A DNA stretch of 64,000 bases from Paracoccus indicus (GCF_003056335.1 NZ_PYWA01000002.1:372001-436000); one strand, 5' to 3'; counted from the stretch's first letter, positions 16,845 to 27,956 are shown. Notes: generated by a model not told the origin, from the letters alone. Numbers and translations are program-made.

Positions 16845-18866
16845 TCACAGCATGCCTTTGACGCGCTCGACGACGTTTTCGGCGGTGATGCCGAAATGCT
16901 TGTAAAGCTCGGGCGCGGGGCCCGACGCGCCGAAACCTTCCATGCCGACGAAGGCCGATTTGGCCTCCTGACCCCGCTCGCCCAGCAGCAGCCAGTCCCA
17001 GGGCTGGCGAACGGCGGCCTCGATGGCCACGCGGACGGTCTGCGCGGGCAGCACTTCCTCGCGATAGGCTGCGGGCTGGTCGCGAAACAACTCCATCGAG
17101 GGAACCGAAACGACGCGGGTCGGGATGCCTGCATCCTCCAGCGCCTCGCGGGCTGCAACGGCGATCTCGACCTCGGAGCCCGAGGCCATCAGCACGGCCT
17201 TGGGCGCACCGCCGACGGCCTCGCGCAGGACATAGGCGCCCTTGGCGGACAGGTTCTCGCCGCCGTCCTGACGCAGGGTCGGCAGGTTCTGACGCGACAG
17301 CGCCATGACCGAGGGCGTGCTGTCCTGCGACAGGGCGATCTCCCAGGCCTCGGCGGTCTCGATCTGGTCGCAGGGACGCAGGACCAGCGTGTTCGGTGTC
17401 GCGCGGCAGATGGCCAGATGTTCGACCGGCTGGTGGGTCGGGCCGTCCTCGCCCAGACCGATGCTGTCATGGGTCATGACATAGACGACCGGCACACCCA
17501 TCAGCGCCGACAGACGCATCGCGCCGCGGGCATAGTCGGTGAAGGTCATGAAGGTGCCGCCATAGGGGCGGAAGCCGCCGTGCAGACAGATGCCGTTCAT
17601 CGCGGCGGCCATGCCGTGTTCGCGGATGCCGTAATGCAGGTAGCGGCCCATGCGGTCATCGGCGCTGAAGACGCCCTGATCGCTGGTCTTGGTGTTGTTC
17701 GAGCCGGTCAGATCGGCCGAGCCGCCGAAGTTTTCCGGCATGCCCGCGTTCAGCACGCCCAGCACGTTCTCGCTGGACTTGCGGGTCGCCAGCTTGGGCT
17801 TTTCCTCGAGCGTCTTCGCCTTGAAGTCGGCGATGATCTTTTCCAGCGACGGGTTGGTGTCGGTCCCGATGCGACGGGCGAATTCCTCGCGGTGGTCGGC
17901 GGACAGCGCATCGACGCGGTCGTTCCAGGCCTTGCGTTCCTCGGCACCGCGCTGACCGATCTTGCGCCATTCGGTCATGATCGCATCGGGGATCTGGAAG
18001 GGCTCGGCGTCCCAGCCATAGGCGGCACGGGTCGCGGTGATCTCATCCTTGCCCAGGGGCGAGCCGTGGGCCTTGTTGGTGTCGGCCTTGTTGGGCGCGC
18101 CGAAGCCGATGATGGTCTTGCAGTCGATCAGGACCGGGCGACCGTCGTCCTTGGCGGCCTCGGTCAGGGCGCGGTCGATGTCGGCGGCGTCATGGCCGTC
18201 GCAAGACAGGACGCGCCATCCGGCGGCGGCAAAGCGGGCGTGCTGATCGGTCGAATCCGACAGGCTGACACGACCGTCGATGGTGATGTCGTTGTTGTCC
18301 CACATGACGATCAGGCGGCCCAGCTTCTGGTGACCGGCCAAGGCGATGGCCTCTTGGCTGATGCCTTCCATCAGGCAGCCGTCGCCCGCGATGACCCAGG
18401 TGCGGTGATCACACAGCGAGGACCCGTATTCGGCGCGCATCGCTTCTTCGGCGATGGCGAAGCCGACGGCGGTGGCGATGCCCTGACCCAGGGGGCCGGT
18501 CGTCGTCTCGACGCCTTCGACATGGCCGTATTCGGGGTGGCCTGCGGTGATCGAGCCCATCTGGCGGAAGTTGCGGACCTGATCCAGCGTCATCTGTTCG
18601 TAGCCGGTCAGATGCAGCAGCGAATAGATCAGCATCGAGCCGTGGCCCGCCGACAGAATGAAGCGGTCGCGGTCGAACCAATGCGGCGCCGAGGCGTCGA
18701 ACTTCAGATGGTTCCTGAACAGGACCGTGGCAACATCGGCCATGCCCATGGGCATGCCGGGATGGCCGGAATTTGCGGCCTCGACCGCGTCCATGGACAG
18801 GACGCGGATCGCGCTGGCCAGGTTCCAGTGGTCGGGGTTGGCGGTGCGGCGTTCGGCAATGTCCAT
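16845..18866 (-). CDS. tkt: Transketolase
   Basis: Transketolase moves two-carbon ketol units between sugar phosphates using thiamine diphosphate and supplies erythrose-4-phosphate for the shikimate pathway. The 673-residue product has normal length and shows [20 protein letters not shown], the ThDP-binding [13 protein letters not shown] to [10 protein letters not shown] stretch, and later [21 protein letters not shown] CbbT-type Calvin-cycle enzyme is unlikely because no cbb genes are near. It is transcribed alone from about 18.87 kb and followed by a long inverted repeat. Confidence 0.96.
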   Translation of the reverse strand: MDIAERRTANPDHWNLASAIRVLSMDAVEAANSGHPGMPMGMADVATVLFRNHLKFDASAPHWFDRDRFILSAGHGSMLIYSLLHLTGYEQMTLDQVRNFRQMGSITAGHPEYGHVEGVETTTGPLGQGIATAVGFAIAEEAMRAEYGSSLCDHRTWVIAGDGCLMEGISQEAIALAGHQKLGRLIVMWDNNDITIDGRVSLSDSTDQHARFAAAGWRVLSCDGHDAADIDRALTEAAKDDGRPVLIDCKTIIGFGAPNKADTNKAHGSPLGKDEITATRAAYGWDAEPFQIPDAIMTEWRKIGQRGAEERKAWNDRVDALSADHREEFARRIGTDTNPSLEKIIADFKAKTLEEKPKLATRKSSENVLGVLNAGMPENFGGSADLTGSNNTKTSDQGVFSADDRMGRYLHYGIREHGMAAAMNGICLHGGFRPYGGTFMTFTDYARGAMRLSALMGVPVVYVMTHDSIGLGEDGPTHQPVEHLAICRATPNTLVLRPCDQIETAEAWEIALSQDSTPSVMALSRQNLPTLRQDGGENLSAKGAYVLREAVGGAPKAVLMASGSEVEIAVAAREALEDAGIPTRVVSVPSMELFRDQPAAYREEVLPAQTVRVAIEAAVRQPWDWLLLGERGQEAKSAFVGMEGFGASGPAPELYKHFGITAENVVERVKGML

Positions 18867-18949
18867 GACGATCCCTTGCGGCTGAAATTGATGGGCTTGT
18901 GTTAGGGGTGAAGTCGCGCGGTTGCAAGCCGCGCGGCCTGCGGCGCGAC

Positions 18950-20278
18950 CTAAGTTTCGGCCCCGCGAGGGCCGACCAATGGTCGTATGCGCAACCGGGT
19001 GATACGATTTTCACGTCGGGTGACGACCTCGAAACGGTATCCGTGGAACGAGAAGACCTGTCCCTGTTCGGGAATCGACTGCGCCATGTGGATGACAAGG
19101 CCCGCGATGGTGTTTGCTTCCTCGTCCGGCAGGTTCCAGTCCAGCTGACGGTTCAGGTCGCGGATGGTCATCCCGCCCTCGACCAGGTAATCGCCCTGCG
19201 CGTTGGGTTTCAGGGTCTGATCCGCCTCGGTGTCGTGCTCGTCGGCGATCTCTCCGACGATTTCCTCTAGGATGTCCTCGAGTGTGATCAACCCGCGCAG
19301 GGACCCGTATTCGTCCACGACCAAGGCGAAATGGGTCCGGCGCTTCAGGAATTCGCGCATCTGTTCGTCCAGCGCGCTGGTTTCCGGCACGAAATAGGGC
19401 GACATGACGACCGACATGATGTCGAAACGCGCGGCCGCGGTCGGATCGCCCGCCTCGCGCACGGCGCGGTTCACGGCGCGCAGCAGGTCCTTGGCATGGA
19501 CGACGCCCACGACATTCTCGCGTTCGTCGCGATAGACGGGCAGGCGGGTGTGCGGGCTGGCCAGGATGGTGTCCAGGATCTTTTCGGGCGGCAGATCGGC
19601 GTCGATCATCTGGATCTCGCTTCGATGCAGCATGATCTCCTCGACGGTGCGGTTGCCCAGGTCCAGCGCGCCCAGCAGGCGATCGCGGTCCTCCTTGTGG
19701 ACCGCCCCCTGCGCGTGGCCGATGGACAGGGCGCCCGCGATCTCCTCCTCGATCGAGAACATATGCGAGCTGGGATCGGTCTTCAGGCCGAAGATGCTCA
19801 GCATGCCGCGCACGATCAGACGCACCACGGTGACGACGGGCGACAGGATCACGGTGATCAACCGGATGGGCCGCGCGACAAGGCTTGCGACTTTCTCAGG
19901 GGCCGAGATGGCATAGGTCTTGGGCATCACCTCGGAGAAGATCAGCACCAGAACGGTCATCACGATGGTGGCGATGGCGACGCCGCTGCCGCCCAGGATG
20001 CGGGTGAAGAGCGCGGTCGCAAGGCTGGCCGACAGGATGTTGACGACGTTGTTGCCCAGCAGGATGGCGCCGATCAGGCGTTCGCTGTCCGATGACACCG
20101 CGATGGCGGCCTGCGCACCGGTGTCGCCCTTGTCCGCGCGGGACCGCAGCTTGGCCCGGCTTGCCGCCGTCAGCGCGGTTTCCGAGCCCGAGAAGAAGGC
20201 CGACATCGCCAGAAGCACGATGATGGCGGCGGCGGTCAGCCACAGGGCGGCGTCGAAGGTACTTGAAGGATCGTCCAT
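18950..20278 (-). CDS. CNNM/CorC-HlyC family membrane protein (DUF21 and CBS domains)
   Basis: A 442-residue inner-membrane protein. The N-terminal DUF21 domain (about residues 10-190) has around four hydrophobic segments including [20 protein letters not shown] and [10 protein letters not shown]. Two CBS domains follow (about 205-335, with [10 protein letters not shown] and [25 protein letters not shown]), then a C-terminal CorC_HlyC domain (about 350-435). Relatives act in Mg2+ or Co2+ transport and resistance, and the older 'hemolysin' name is misleading. Ion specificity is not readable. It follows xerD after 9 bases on the same strand and is probably cotranscribed with it. Confidence 0.9.
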   Translation of the reverse strand: MDDPSSTFDAALWLTAAAIIVLLAMSAFFSGSETALTAASRAKLRSRADKGDTGAQAAIAVSSDSERLIGAILLGNNVVNILSASLATALFTRILGGSGVAIATIVMTVLVLIFSEVMPKTYAISAPEKVASLVARPIRLITVILSPVVTVVRLIVRGMLSIFGLKTDPSSHMFSIEEEIAGALSIGHAQGAVHKEDRDRLLGALDLGNRTVEEIMLHRSEIQMIDADLPPEKILDTILASPHTRLPVYRDERENVVGVVHAKDLLRAVNRAVREAGDPTAAARFDIMSVVMSPYFVPETSALDEQMREFLKRRTHFALVVDEYGSLRGLITLEDILEEIVGEIADEHDTEADQTLKPNAQGDYLVEGGMTIRDLNRQLDWNLPDEEANTIAGLVIHMAQSIPEQGQVFSFHGYRFEVVTRRENRITRLRIRPLVGPRGAET

Positions 20279-20287
20279 GGGTCCAGA

Positions 20288-21259
20288 TCAGGTTGAGGGA
20301 TCGCCGGTCTTGCGGCTTTCGTTGGCAACTTGCGCCAGCGGGTGATGGTTCAGAACAAGATCGCGCATTCGCGCGTCCAGCACATGGGTATAGATCTCGG
20401 TCGTGCCAAGATCGGCATGGCCCAGCAGCATCTGGATGCTGCGCAGATCGGCGCCGCCTTCCAGCAGATGGGTCGCGAAGGCATGGCGGATGACATGCGG
20501 CGTGACGCGGGCGGGGGGTATGCCCGCTTCGATCGCCATGTTGGCCAGCAGGCGCGACAGGCTCTGGCGGGGCATGTGACCCTCGGCGCCGATGGCGGGG
20601 AACAGCCAGCGGGCACCCGGCCCCTGCAGCATGCGGTGAAGGGCGCTGCCGTGCGGGGCGGCATCGCGCAGGGTGATCCATTCGCGCAGCGCCGCGCGGG
20701 CGGGGGTGCTGAGCGGCACCATCCGGTCCTTGCCGCCCTTGCCCTTGACGACCAGCACCGCCGGATCGCCGCGACAGCCCGCCACCGGAAGGGACACCAG
20801 TTCGGTGGCCCGCAGGCCGGTCGCATAGAGCAATTCGATCAGGCAGAGGTTGCGGGCGCGGTCGGTCTCCGTGCGCCCGATGCGGCCTGCGGCCTCCAGC
20901 AGCGCCTCGACCTCGGCGCGGTCCAGCGTCTTGGGCAGGCGCTTGGCGCGACCCGGGCCGGAAATGCGCAGCGCCGGATCATCGGTGCGCCAGCCTTCTT
21001 CCAGCGCGAAGCGGGTGAACTGGCGGATGGCCGACAGGCGGCGGGCGCGGGTGGCGCGAGACAACCCCTGGGCATCGCAATGGGTCAGGTAATCCTCGAC
21101 CTGCTCGCGGGTCAGATTGGCCAGCGACAACCGCTGGTTGGCCAGCCAGTCCGACAGGTCGCGCAGGTCGCGTCCATAGGCCAGCAGGGTGTTGCGCGCG
21201 GCCCCGGCCTCGGCCGCCTGCGCGTCCAGAAAGTCGGAAATGGCGCGATGATCGCTCAT
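20288..21259 (-). CDS. xerD: Tyrosine recombinase XerD-like
   Basis: A 323-residue tyrosine recombinase that with XerC would resolve chromosome dimers at dif. It has an N-terminal SAM-like core-binding domain (about 3-90) and a C-terminal catalytic domain. The catalytic set is R150 (TGLRATEL), K174, H255-VI-R258, H281 (LGHADL) and nucleophile Y290 (TTEIYTHV). The start MSDHRAISDF has GGGAGG upstream. The frame remains open further upstream but overlaps the preceding gene. XerD is preferred over XerC by overall resemblance only. The start overlaps the preceding gene's stop in ATGA. Confidence 0.88.
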   Translation of the reverse strand: MSDHRAISDFLDAQAAEAGAARNTLLAYGRDLRDLSDWLANQRLSLANLTREQVEDYLTHCDAQGLSRATRARRLSAIRQFTRFALEEGWRTDDPALRISGPGRAKRLPKTLDRAEVEALLEAAGRIGRTETDRARNLCLIELLYATGLRATELVSLPVAGCRGDPAVLVVKGKGGKDRMVPLSTPARAALREWITLRDAAPHGSALHRMLQGPGARWLFPAIGAEGHMPRQSLSRLLANMAIEAGIPPARVTPHVIRHAFATHLLEGGADLRSIQMLLGHADLGTTEIYTHVLDARMRDLVLNHHPLAQVANESRKTGDPST

Positions 21260-22761
21260 CCCGCCTCCCCCGAGAATTCGGGCAGAAGCGCGATCTGCGC
21301 CGCCGCCAGATCGGCGTCCTGCGTCAGCCCAAGCGCGCGCATCATGACAACACCCCGCGCGGCGCGGGCCAGATCGCCCTCCAGTGCCGCGTCGATGTCG
21401 GTCATTGCGGTCATCAGCGCCTCGCCCTTGGCGGTGGCGGGCGCATCTGGGACGGGCAGGGCCTCCAACGGTTCGACGCCTTCGGGCAGCGGTCGCAGCC
21501 CCTGCCACGCCTGCAGCAGGGCGGTGATGCGGGCGGTTTCTTCGTCCTTGCTCTCGGGCAGATCCTGCGCGACCATGCCGGCCAGCAGGTCGGCCATGTC
21601 GGCGCGGCGAAATTCGTCGAAGGCGCGGGGCAGGGCCTGGCGCAGATCGCCGCTGGCCAGCGCGGCCTCCAGCGTGCGCATCACGCCCGCGCGTTCCCAG
21701 ACCCCTCCCGAAGCCGCGGGCCGCTGTTCGGAATAGATGCTGCGCAGCTGTTGATGCGAAAGCGCACCGGCGCGGACCAAACGTTCGGCGGCCTCGACAC
21801 GCGCCTTGAAGCCGCTGCTCAGCCGCAGGTCCGATTGCGCGAAGGCCACGGGCAGGGGCGTCGTGGGCAGGGGCTGGCCGATCGCCTCGTGGATGCGAAA
21901 CTCGATCGGGGTCATCCGGTCGGTCGGGGCCAGCAGCTGTTCGCTGTCCACGAAGGCATCATCCAGGAAATGCGTCAGCAGGACCGCGCGGCGTTCGTCG
22001 ATCAGGCCAAGCGCCTCGGCGCCATGCAGGCTGACGGCGGCCGCAGCCCAATCGCCGGTCTGCGCCAGACAGAAGATCCGCGCCGTGAAGCTGGGCGCGA
22101 TGCCGGGGGTGTTGTCCATGATGGCGCAAGCACCCGATTCGTCACCTTCCAGCAGGGCGATGTCGAACATCCGGCGAAAGATCTCGGGCTCGCCCGGACC
22201 GGCGGCGGCCAGAAGGCCTTGCGCCGGTTGCAGCGCACCCATGTCCAGAAGCCGGTCCACTCGCGCCAGGAACAGCTGCCCACGGGTGCTGCGCGCGCCT
22301 GGCGTGGCCTGATCGGGCGTCCATTCGGGCGGGGTCAGCTGAGCGGTCAGGATGCGCCGCATCAGGCCCTGCATGGCGGGCAGGCGGGCGGGGGTGGTCA
22401 GCACCTGCTGGGCCAAGGCGGCAGGATCGCTGCCCTGCCACAGATCGGGGGGCAGGCCCGCGCGGCGCGCGCTCTGGGTGCCGGTATGGTCGGGGTTCGT
22501 CTGGTCCAGCCGCGTGACCTGCACGGGACCGACCGCGCCGCTTTCGGCGACCGCACGCTTGCTTGGCTGACCCTTGCGGTCCGGGCGCCTGCTGCCGTCC
22601 CCCGGCCGCCAGGCCGAACTTTCGCGCTGCGGTCCGCGCACGCTGCCCGAAAGCCAGTCGCTGGCCGAGAGCGGCTGCTGCGCCGCCAGCGGCTGCGCCA
22701 TCAGGCAGCCGGTCAAGAGCAACGCCAGAAGGTGGCGCGGGGCAGGGCCGGGGTCACTCAC
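21256..22761 (-). CDS. Uncharacterised exported protein upstream of xerD
   Basis: A 501-residue protein I do not recognise. From a GTG complementing 22759-22761 it begins VSDPGPAPRHLLALLLTGC, a hydrophobic signal with a lipobox-like LTGC. An Ala-x-Ala site slightly later (PLAAQQ) would instead suit signal peptidase I. The rest is alanine- and leucine-rich and helical, with repeat-like segments such as DRLLDMGALQPAQGLLAAAG and AAERLVRAGALSHQQLRSIY, which suggest a TPR-like or alpha-solenoid fold. It overlaps the preceding small membrane protein by 8 bases and xerD by ATGA, so three genes form a coupled unit. A periplasmic or outer-membrane-linked role is inferred. Confidence 0.7.
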   Translation of the reverse strand: MSDPGPAPRHLLALLLTGCLMAQPLAAQQPLSASDWLSGSVRGPQRESSAWRPGDGSRRPDRKGQPSKRAVAESGAVGPVQVTRLDQTNPDHTGTQSARRAGLPPDLWQGSDPAALAQQVLTTPARLPAMQGLMRRILTAQLTPPEWTPDQATPGARSTRGQLFLARVDRLLDMGALQPAQGLLAAAGPGEPEIFRRMFDIALLEGDESGACAIMDNTPGIAPSFTARIFCLAQTGDWAAAAVSLHGAEALGLIDERRAVLLTHFLDDAFVDSEQLLAPTDRMTPIEFRIHEAIGQPLPTTPLPVAFAQSDLRLSSGFKARVEAAERLVRAGALSHQQLRSIYSEQRPAASGGVWERAGVMRTLEAALASGDLRQALPRAFDEFRRADMADLLAGMVAQDLPESKDEETARITALLQAWQGLRPLPEGVEPLEALPVPDAPATAKGEALMTAMTDIDAALEGDLARAARGVVMMRALGLTQDADLAAAQIALLPEFSGEAG

Positions 22762-22936
22762 CGGCAGGGTCGGCGGCAGAATCGGCGGCAGGCTCGGCCG
22801 TGTCGTCCTGCGCGCCCAGTTGCAGCTGGGTGCGGGTCTCGGTCCGGTTGGGGTCCATGTTCCCCAGGTAGGCATAACCCGCAAGGCCGATCAGCCCCGC
22901 CAGAATCAGCACCACCAGTATCTTGATCTTCCGCAT
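22754..22936 (-). CDS. Small single-pass membrane protein
   Basis: A 60-residue protein beginning MRKIKILVVLILAGLIGLAGYAYLG, a basic N-terminus and one membrane segment. An acidic, disordered 35-residue tail rich in Asp, Glu and Ala follows. AAAGGCG lies six bases before the ATG. The topology suggests an inner-membrane anchor with its tail in the periplasm. It opens the unit that contains the unknown exported protein and xerD, and is divergent from aroK. I do not recognise the family. Confidence 0.65.
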   Translation of the reverse strand: MRKIKILVVLILAGLIGLAGYAYLGNMDPNRTETRTQLQLGAQDDTAEPAADSAADPAGE

Positions 22937-23061
22937 CGAATTCGCCTTTGCTCGACCGTGTCTTATTTGGCTCGGGCCGGTTCTACGCCGGCTTGTCCCG
23001 AATATATATGGCAATTTCCGAAAGATCACGTCATTCAGTCACCCGATTGACGGGGGCTTTG

Positions 23062-23613
23062 ATGACCAAGCGGATTGCGCGCCATATCGTGCTGATCGGA
23101 ATGATGGGGGCCGGAAAGACGGCCGTGGGGACCGAACTGGCCCGACGATTGCGCGTGCCCTTCACCGATTCCGACGCCGAGATCGAATCCGCCGCGGCCA
23201 TGTCCATCAGCGAGATCTTCGCCCGCGACGGCGAAAGCTTCTTCCGCGACCGCGAAAGCCAGGTTCTGACGCGGCTGCTGGCGGGGCCTCCGGGCGTCAT
23301 CTCGACCGGAGGGGGCGCATGGCTTCGGCCCGCAAACCGGACGGCGATCGCGGCGCGCGGCATCTCGGTCTGGCTGAACTGTCCGCCTGAACTGCTGTGG
23401 CACCGCGTGCGCCAGCGCAGCACGAGGCCGTTGCTGAAGACCGCCGACCCCAAGGGCACGCTGCTGGCGTTGCTGGCCGAACGGGCCCCCCTCTATGCCC
23501 AGGCCGAGGTCGAGTTCATGTCCCAGCCCGGCGACAGCATCGAGACCTCGACCGACCGGCTGATCGCGCAGCTGCGCGCCACCGACCCCACCCTGATCGA
23601 GGATACGCCATGA
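23062..23613 (+). CDS. aroK: Shikimate kinase
   Basis: AroK phosphorylates shikimate with ATP in the aromatic amino-acid pathway. The 183-residue protein has the P-loop GMMGAGKT (residues 13-20), the DSDAEIE substrate motif, the FFRDRES arginine segment and the GGGAW loop. The frame is open upstream to 22948, but MTKRIARHIVLIG gives the usual short N-terminus. The ribosome binding site is weak (GGGGG). The stop overlaps the aroB start (ATGA), the common aroK-aroB pair. Confidence 0.95.
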   Translation: MTKRIARHIVLIGMMGAGKTAVGTELARRLRVPFTDSDAEIESAAAMSISEIFARDGESFFRDRESQVLTRLLAGPPGVISTGGGAWLRPANRTAIAARGISVWLNCPPELLWHRVRQRSTRPLLKTADPKGTLLALLAERAPLYAQAEVEFMSQPGDSIETSTDRLIAQLRATDPTLIEDTP

Positions 23614-24716
23614 CCCAGCCCGTCACCGTCCATGTCCCCCTTGGCGATCGCGCCTATGACGTGCGCATCGGCACCGGGCTGATCGGCCGCGCAGGGGCCG
23701 AGATTGCGCCCCTGCTGGCCCGACCCCGCGTGGTCATCGTCACCGACGAAAACGTCGCGGCGCTGCATCTGGAACCGCTGAAGGCCGCGCTGAAGGGAGA
23801 GGGCATCGCCCATGAGGCGCTGGTCCTGCCTGCGGGCGAGGCGACGAAAAGCTGGCCGCATCTGACCCGCTGCGTCGAATGGCTGCTGGAACAGAAGGTC
23901 GAGCGTCGCGATGTCGTGCTGGCCCTGGGTGGCGGTGTCATCGGCGATCTGGTGGGTTTTGCGGCGGCCATCCTGCGCCGCGGCGTGCGCTTCGTGCAGC
24001 TTCCGACCACGCTTCTGGCGCAGGTCGACAGCAGCGTGGGCGGCAAGACCGGCATCAACAGCGCCCAAGGCAAGAACCTGATCGGCGCCTTCCACCAGCC
24101 CTCGCTGGTGCTGGCCGATATTTCCGTGCTGGAGACGCTGAGGGATCGCGACTTCCTGGCGGGCTATGGCGAGGTGGTGAAATACGGGCTGCTTGGCGAT
24201 GCGAGTTTCTTCGGCTGGCTGGAGACCAATGCGACCGCATTGCGCGACGACCCCGAACTGCGCCAGCATGCGGTGGCCCATTCGGTCGCCATGAAGGCGG
24301 GCATCGTGACCCGCGACGAGACCGAGCAAGGCGAGCGTGCGCTGCTGAACCTTGGCCATACCTTCGGGCATGCGCTGGAACAGGCCACAGGCTATTCCGA
24401 CCGCCTGCTGCACGGCGAGGGCGTGGCGATCGGCTGCGCGCTGGCCTTCGATCTGTCGGCGCGGATGGGCCTGTGCAGCCAGGAGGACCCGAGCCGTGTG
24501 TTGGAACACCTGCGCGCGATGGGCATGCCCGCGCGGCTGTCGGATATTCCGGGCAATCTGCCGGATGATGCGGCCCTGATCGACCTGATGGGGCAGGACA
24601 AGAAGGTCGTGGACGGCCAGCTGCGCTTCGTCTTGGCACGTGGCATCGGCGACGCCTTCGTCAGCGATGCGGTGCAGGCCGGCCCATTGGCGCAGGTCCT
24701 GAAGGACGCCCGCTGA
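23610..24716 (+). CDS. aroB: 3-dehydroquinate synthase
   Basis: AroB cyclises DAHP to 3-dehydroquinate with NAD+ and a divalent metal, the second shikimate step. The 368-residue protein has family length. Motifs are VLALGGGVIGDLVGFAAAILRRG, the DSSVGGKTGIN loop, NLIGAFHQP and the metal-binding NLGHTFGHALE. It is translationally coupled to aroK, and a long hairpin terminator follows. Together with the class II DAHP synthase upstream, the window encodes steps 1, 2 and 5 of the shikimate pathway. Confidence 0.96.
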   Translation: MTQPVTVHVPLGDRAYDVRIGTGLIGRAGAEIAPLLARPRVVIVTDENVAALHLEPLKAALKGEGIAHEALVLPAGEATKSWPHLTRCVEWLLEQKVERRDVVLALGGGVIGDLVGFAAAILRRGVRFVQLPTTLLAQVDSSVGGKTGINSAQGKNLIGAFHQPSLVLADISVLETLRDRDFLAGYGEVVKYGLLGDASFFGWLETNATALRDDPELRQHAVAHSVAMKAGIVTRDETEQGERALLNLGHTFGHALEQATGYSDRLLHGEGVAIGCALAFDLSARMGLCSQEDPSRVLEHLRAMGMPARLSDIPGNLPDDAALIDLMGQDKKVVDGQLRFVLARGIGDAFVSDAVQAGPLAQVLKDAR

Positions 24717-24729
24717 TCTGAACAGGCAA

Positions 24730-24764
24730 GCGCCGCCGTCCCCCATTGAGGGGAACGGCGGCGC
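24730..24764. terminator. Terminator hairpin between aroB and the dehydrogenase gene
   Basis: GCGCCGCCGT-C-CCCC / GGGG-A-ACGGCGGCGC forms a 15-position stem with one mismatch around an ATTGA loop. A second small hairpin, GGACGGC-CTT-GCCGTCC (24766-24782), follows. The genes on either side converge, so both directions are served. No T-run is present. Confidence 0.7.
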
Positions 24765-24803
24765 TGGACGGCCTTGCCGTCCGGTTCCGCCACCGAGGTC
24801 GGC

Positions 24804-25850
<1,047 letters not shown>

Positions 25851-26016
25851 CGGCTGTGCCTTCTCAGGGTGAATCTGCGTGAAGATTGGCGATCAGAAAG
25901 CGCCTTCCGTGACGCGATGCAAGCGCAGGATCATTTGCAAAGACATTGCCCCTGTCGCGCAACTGTCATGCGTCGGACCCCGGCGGGCGGCAATATTTCG
26001 ATGCGCCCCAATGACG

Positions 26017-26041
26017 AAGGGCGACCCCGAGGGCCGCCCTT
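26017..26041 (-). terminator. Terminator hairpin after ssb
   Basis: AAGGGCG-A-CCC / GGG-C-CGCCCTT forms a stem with one mismatch around CGA, about 30 bases beyond the ssb stop on the minus strand. The stem ends in CTT but no longer T-run follows. The rest of 25851-26071 shows no gene. It should contain the promoter of the dehydrogenase gene, which I could not place. Confidence 0.5.
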
Positions 26042-26071
26042 GCCGAAATCGAATCGCCGTGGTGGCGGTGA

Positions 26072-26578
26072 TCAGAACGGGATCTCGTCGTCGTAATCGG
26101 GGCGACCGCCGCCCTGCGATCCGCCGCCCTGCGACCCGCCCGAAGGACCCGAGCCATAGCTGTCATAGCCGCCTTGGTCCCGACCGCCGCCCATGCTGCC
26201 GCCACCCATGCCGCCGCCGCCTTCACCGCGGCCATCCAGCATCTGCAGCGTGCCGTTGAAGCCGCGCAGCACGATCTCGGTGCTGTACTTGTCGGCGCCC
26301 GACTGGTCCTGCCATTTGCGGGTTTCCAGCTGGCCTTCGATATAGACCTTGCTGCCCTTCTTCAGGAAACGCTCGACCACGTTCACCAAGCCCTCGGACA
26401 TGATCGAGACGGTATGCCACTCGGTCCGCTCGCGGCGTTCGCCGGTGTTGCGGTCCTTCCACTGCTCGGAGGTGGCGATGCGCAGATTGGCGACCTTGCC
26501 GCCGTTCTGGAAGCTGCGGATTTCCGGGTCGCGGCCCAGATTGCCGATCAGGATGACCTTGTTGACGCTGCCTGCCAT
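26072..26578 (-). CDS. ssb: Single-stranded DNA-binding protein
   Basis: SSB coats single-stranded DNA in replication, repair and recombination. The 168-residue protein has the OB-fold N-terminal domain (about 1-110, starting [20 protein letters not shown]), a glycine-rich low-complexity linker (about 113-158) and the acidic partner-binding tip [18 protein letters not shown] precedes the ATG. The open frame further upstream (to 26758) has no SSB-like sequence and is excluded. It is divergent from the lytic transglycosylase gene. Confidence 0.96.
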   Translation of the reverse strand: MAGSVNKVILIGNLGRDPEIRSFQNGGKVANLRIATSEQWKDRNTGERRERTEWHTVSIMSEGLVNVVERFLKKGSKVYIEGQLETRKWQDQSGADKYSTEIVLRGFNGTLQMLDGRGEGGGGMGGGSMGGGRDQGGYDSYGSGPSGGSQGGGSQGGGRPDYDDEIPF

Positions 26579-26791
26579 GACGGAATTCCTTGGTGATGTC
26601 TCTATGGGTTCAAAGGGGTCTATCGCAGGGCGGCCATCGCCTGCAAGCGGTTCGCCCGCACGCACCGGGGCGGGATGCTGCCGAAGGCCGTGCGCGGATC
26701 GGGCAAGCATGGTGGCACCTGCCGGATTTTCGTGTATGATCATCGCCAAAACCGGCAATCGTCAAAGCCGACACCAACGAGGGGCCGATAC

Positions 26792-27415
26792 ATGCGGATC
26801 AGACATTCTGTGACGGCGGCACTTTGCGTGGCACTGATCAGTGCCACCGCGGTGCCCGCCATGGCCGAGGGGCTGCGCCTGTCGGGCAGTTCCTCCAAAT
26901 CCCGCGCTGATCAATTCGCCCGACAGACCCGCCTGATGGATTCGCGGTTGTCGACGCAATACCAACGCTCGGCCAGACTGCAGCCCGGTGGCGCCGCGCG
27001 CAACGCGTTGGTCCCCGAGGAACCCGTCCGCATCCCGCGCTATACCGGCCGCCGGACGGCCTATCTGCCCCATGCCCGCGCGGCGGCCCAGAAGAACGGC
27101 ATCCCCGAGGATCTGTTCCTGCGGCTGGTCCAGCAGGAATCGGGCTGGAACCCCAATGCCAAGTCCCATAAGGGCGCGATGGGCCTGGCGCAGCTGATGC
27201 CGGGAACGGCGGCCAAGCTGGGCGTGAACCCTGCCGATCCGGTCCAGAACCTGAACGGCGGTGCGCGCTATCTGCGGATGATGTATAATCAGTTCGGCAA
27301 TTGGAACCTGGCGCTGGCGGCCTATAACGCCGGGCCGGGGGCGGTGCAGAAATACGGCGGCATCCCGCCCTATCGCGAAACCCGCAATTACGTGCGGATC
27401 ATCGCGGGCGGCTGA
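26792..27415 (+). CDS. Lytic transglycosylase, SLT domain
   Basis: A 207-residue exported murein lytic transglycosylase. The signal peptide [25 protein letters not shown] ends at an AMA site near residue 25. An Arg/Ser-rich linker leads to the SLT domain (about 95-205), with catalytic Glu in [10 protein letters not shown] and the fold motifs [22 protein letters not shown] and [17 protein letters not shown]. It cleaves peptidoglycan with formation of 1,6-anhydromuropeptides in the periplasm. A -10-like TATGAT at 26735-26740 with TGGCAC 16 bases before it may be the promoter. A terminator follows, shared with a second, convergent transglycosylase gene. Confidence 0.9.
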   Translation: MRIRHSVTAALCVALISATAVPAMAEGLRLSGSSSKSRADQFARQTRLMDSRLSTQYQRSARLQPGGAARNALVPEEPVRIPRYTGRRTAYLPHARAAAQKNGIPEDLFLRLVQQESGWNPNAKSHKGAMGLAQLMPGTAAKLGVNPADPVQNLNGGARYLRMMYNQFGNWNLALAAYNAGPGAVQKYGGIPPYRETRNYVRIIAGG

Positions 27416-27427
27416 TCGCCGAATTGA

Positions 27428-27448
27428 AAGGGCCCCGATGGGGCCCTT
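27428..27448. terminator. Terminator between two convergent transglycosylase genes
   Basis: AAGGGCCCC-GAT-GGGGCCCTT is a perfect 9-bp stem with a three-base loop, followed by GTTCCTT on the plus strand. Confidence 0.75.
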
Positions 27449-27454
27449 GTTCCT

Positions 27455-27916
27455 TCAGCTGCGAAGACCGGTCCGTTTTAGCAGACCCTTGCGCTCGGCT
27501 TCATAGTAGTAGCCGCGCGAATACCAGCCGACGGCCGCATCCGGATCGCCGTCCGCGACCATCCACGCACCACGCAGGTATTTCACGCCGTAACGCAGGT
27601 TGGTATCGGCATCCAGAAGCCCCGCGTCGGGACCACGATAGCCCATCGTCCGCGCCGTCTGCGGCGCGATCTGCATCAAGCCGTAATAGGGACCGTTGCG
27701 GGCGTCCGGGCGATGCTGCGATTCCCGCAGGACCACCCGTTGCACCAGCGCCGAAGGCACGCCGTAATGGCGCGCCCAGAAGTTGATGCGCTGGCGCAGA
27801 TAGGGCGTTTCGTTCGGATAAAGCCCGTTCTGGCGCAGACCGGCGGGCGGTTTGGCGCCGCCGCCCCCGCAGGCGCCAAGCGCCAGCAGCGAAAGGACGG
27901 CAAGACGCCGCCCCAT
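27455..27916 (-). CDS. SLT-domain lytic transglycosylase, lipoprotein
   Basis: A 153-residue lipoprotein. MGRRLAVLSLLALGAC carries a lipobox (LGAC) with the cysteine at residue 16, then a glycine-rich spacer and a compact SLT domain. The catalytic Glu is in VVLRESQHRPDARN, followed by GPYYGLMQIAPQTA. Short SLT proteins of this kind are membrane-bound murein hydrolases. A longer start (ATG complementing 27962-27964) overlaps the lpd stop and would add 16 residues before the signal. The shorter start fits a lipoprotein signal better. It lies directly downstream of lpd on the same strand. Confidence 0.82.
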   Translation of the reverse strand: MGRRLAVLSLLALGACGGGGAKPPAGLRQNGLYPNETPYLRQRINFWARHYGVPSALVQRVVLRESQHRPDARNGPYYGLMQIAPQTARTMGYRGPDAGLLDADTNLRYGVKYLRGAWMVADGDPDAAVGWYSRGYYYEAERKGLLKRTGLRS

Positions 27917-27956
27917 CACAGGTGAGGATTTCCCCACGTTTTGCGCCGCAGGGGCG

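Noticed and set aside
18414-18423. GGTGATCACA, close to the TGTGATCACA operator half-site
   Set aside because: It is single, lacks the 21-base partner, differs at the first base and lies deep inside tkt coding sequence.
16617-18905. A 762-codon open frame antisense to transketolase
   Set aside because: It is rich in Gly, Arg, His and Gln with no recognisable domain. The tkt reading on the other strand is certain.
20288-21259. xerD considered as a sign of an integrated element or integron
   Set aside because: The length, catalytic residues and housekeeping neighbours fit chromosomal XerD. No attachment-site repeats, cassettes or phage genes are nearby.
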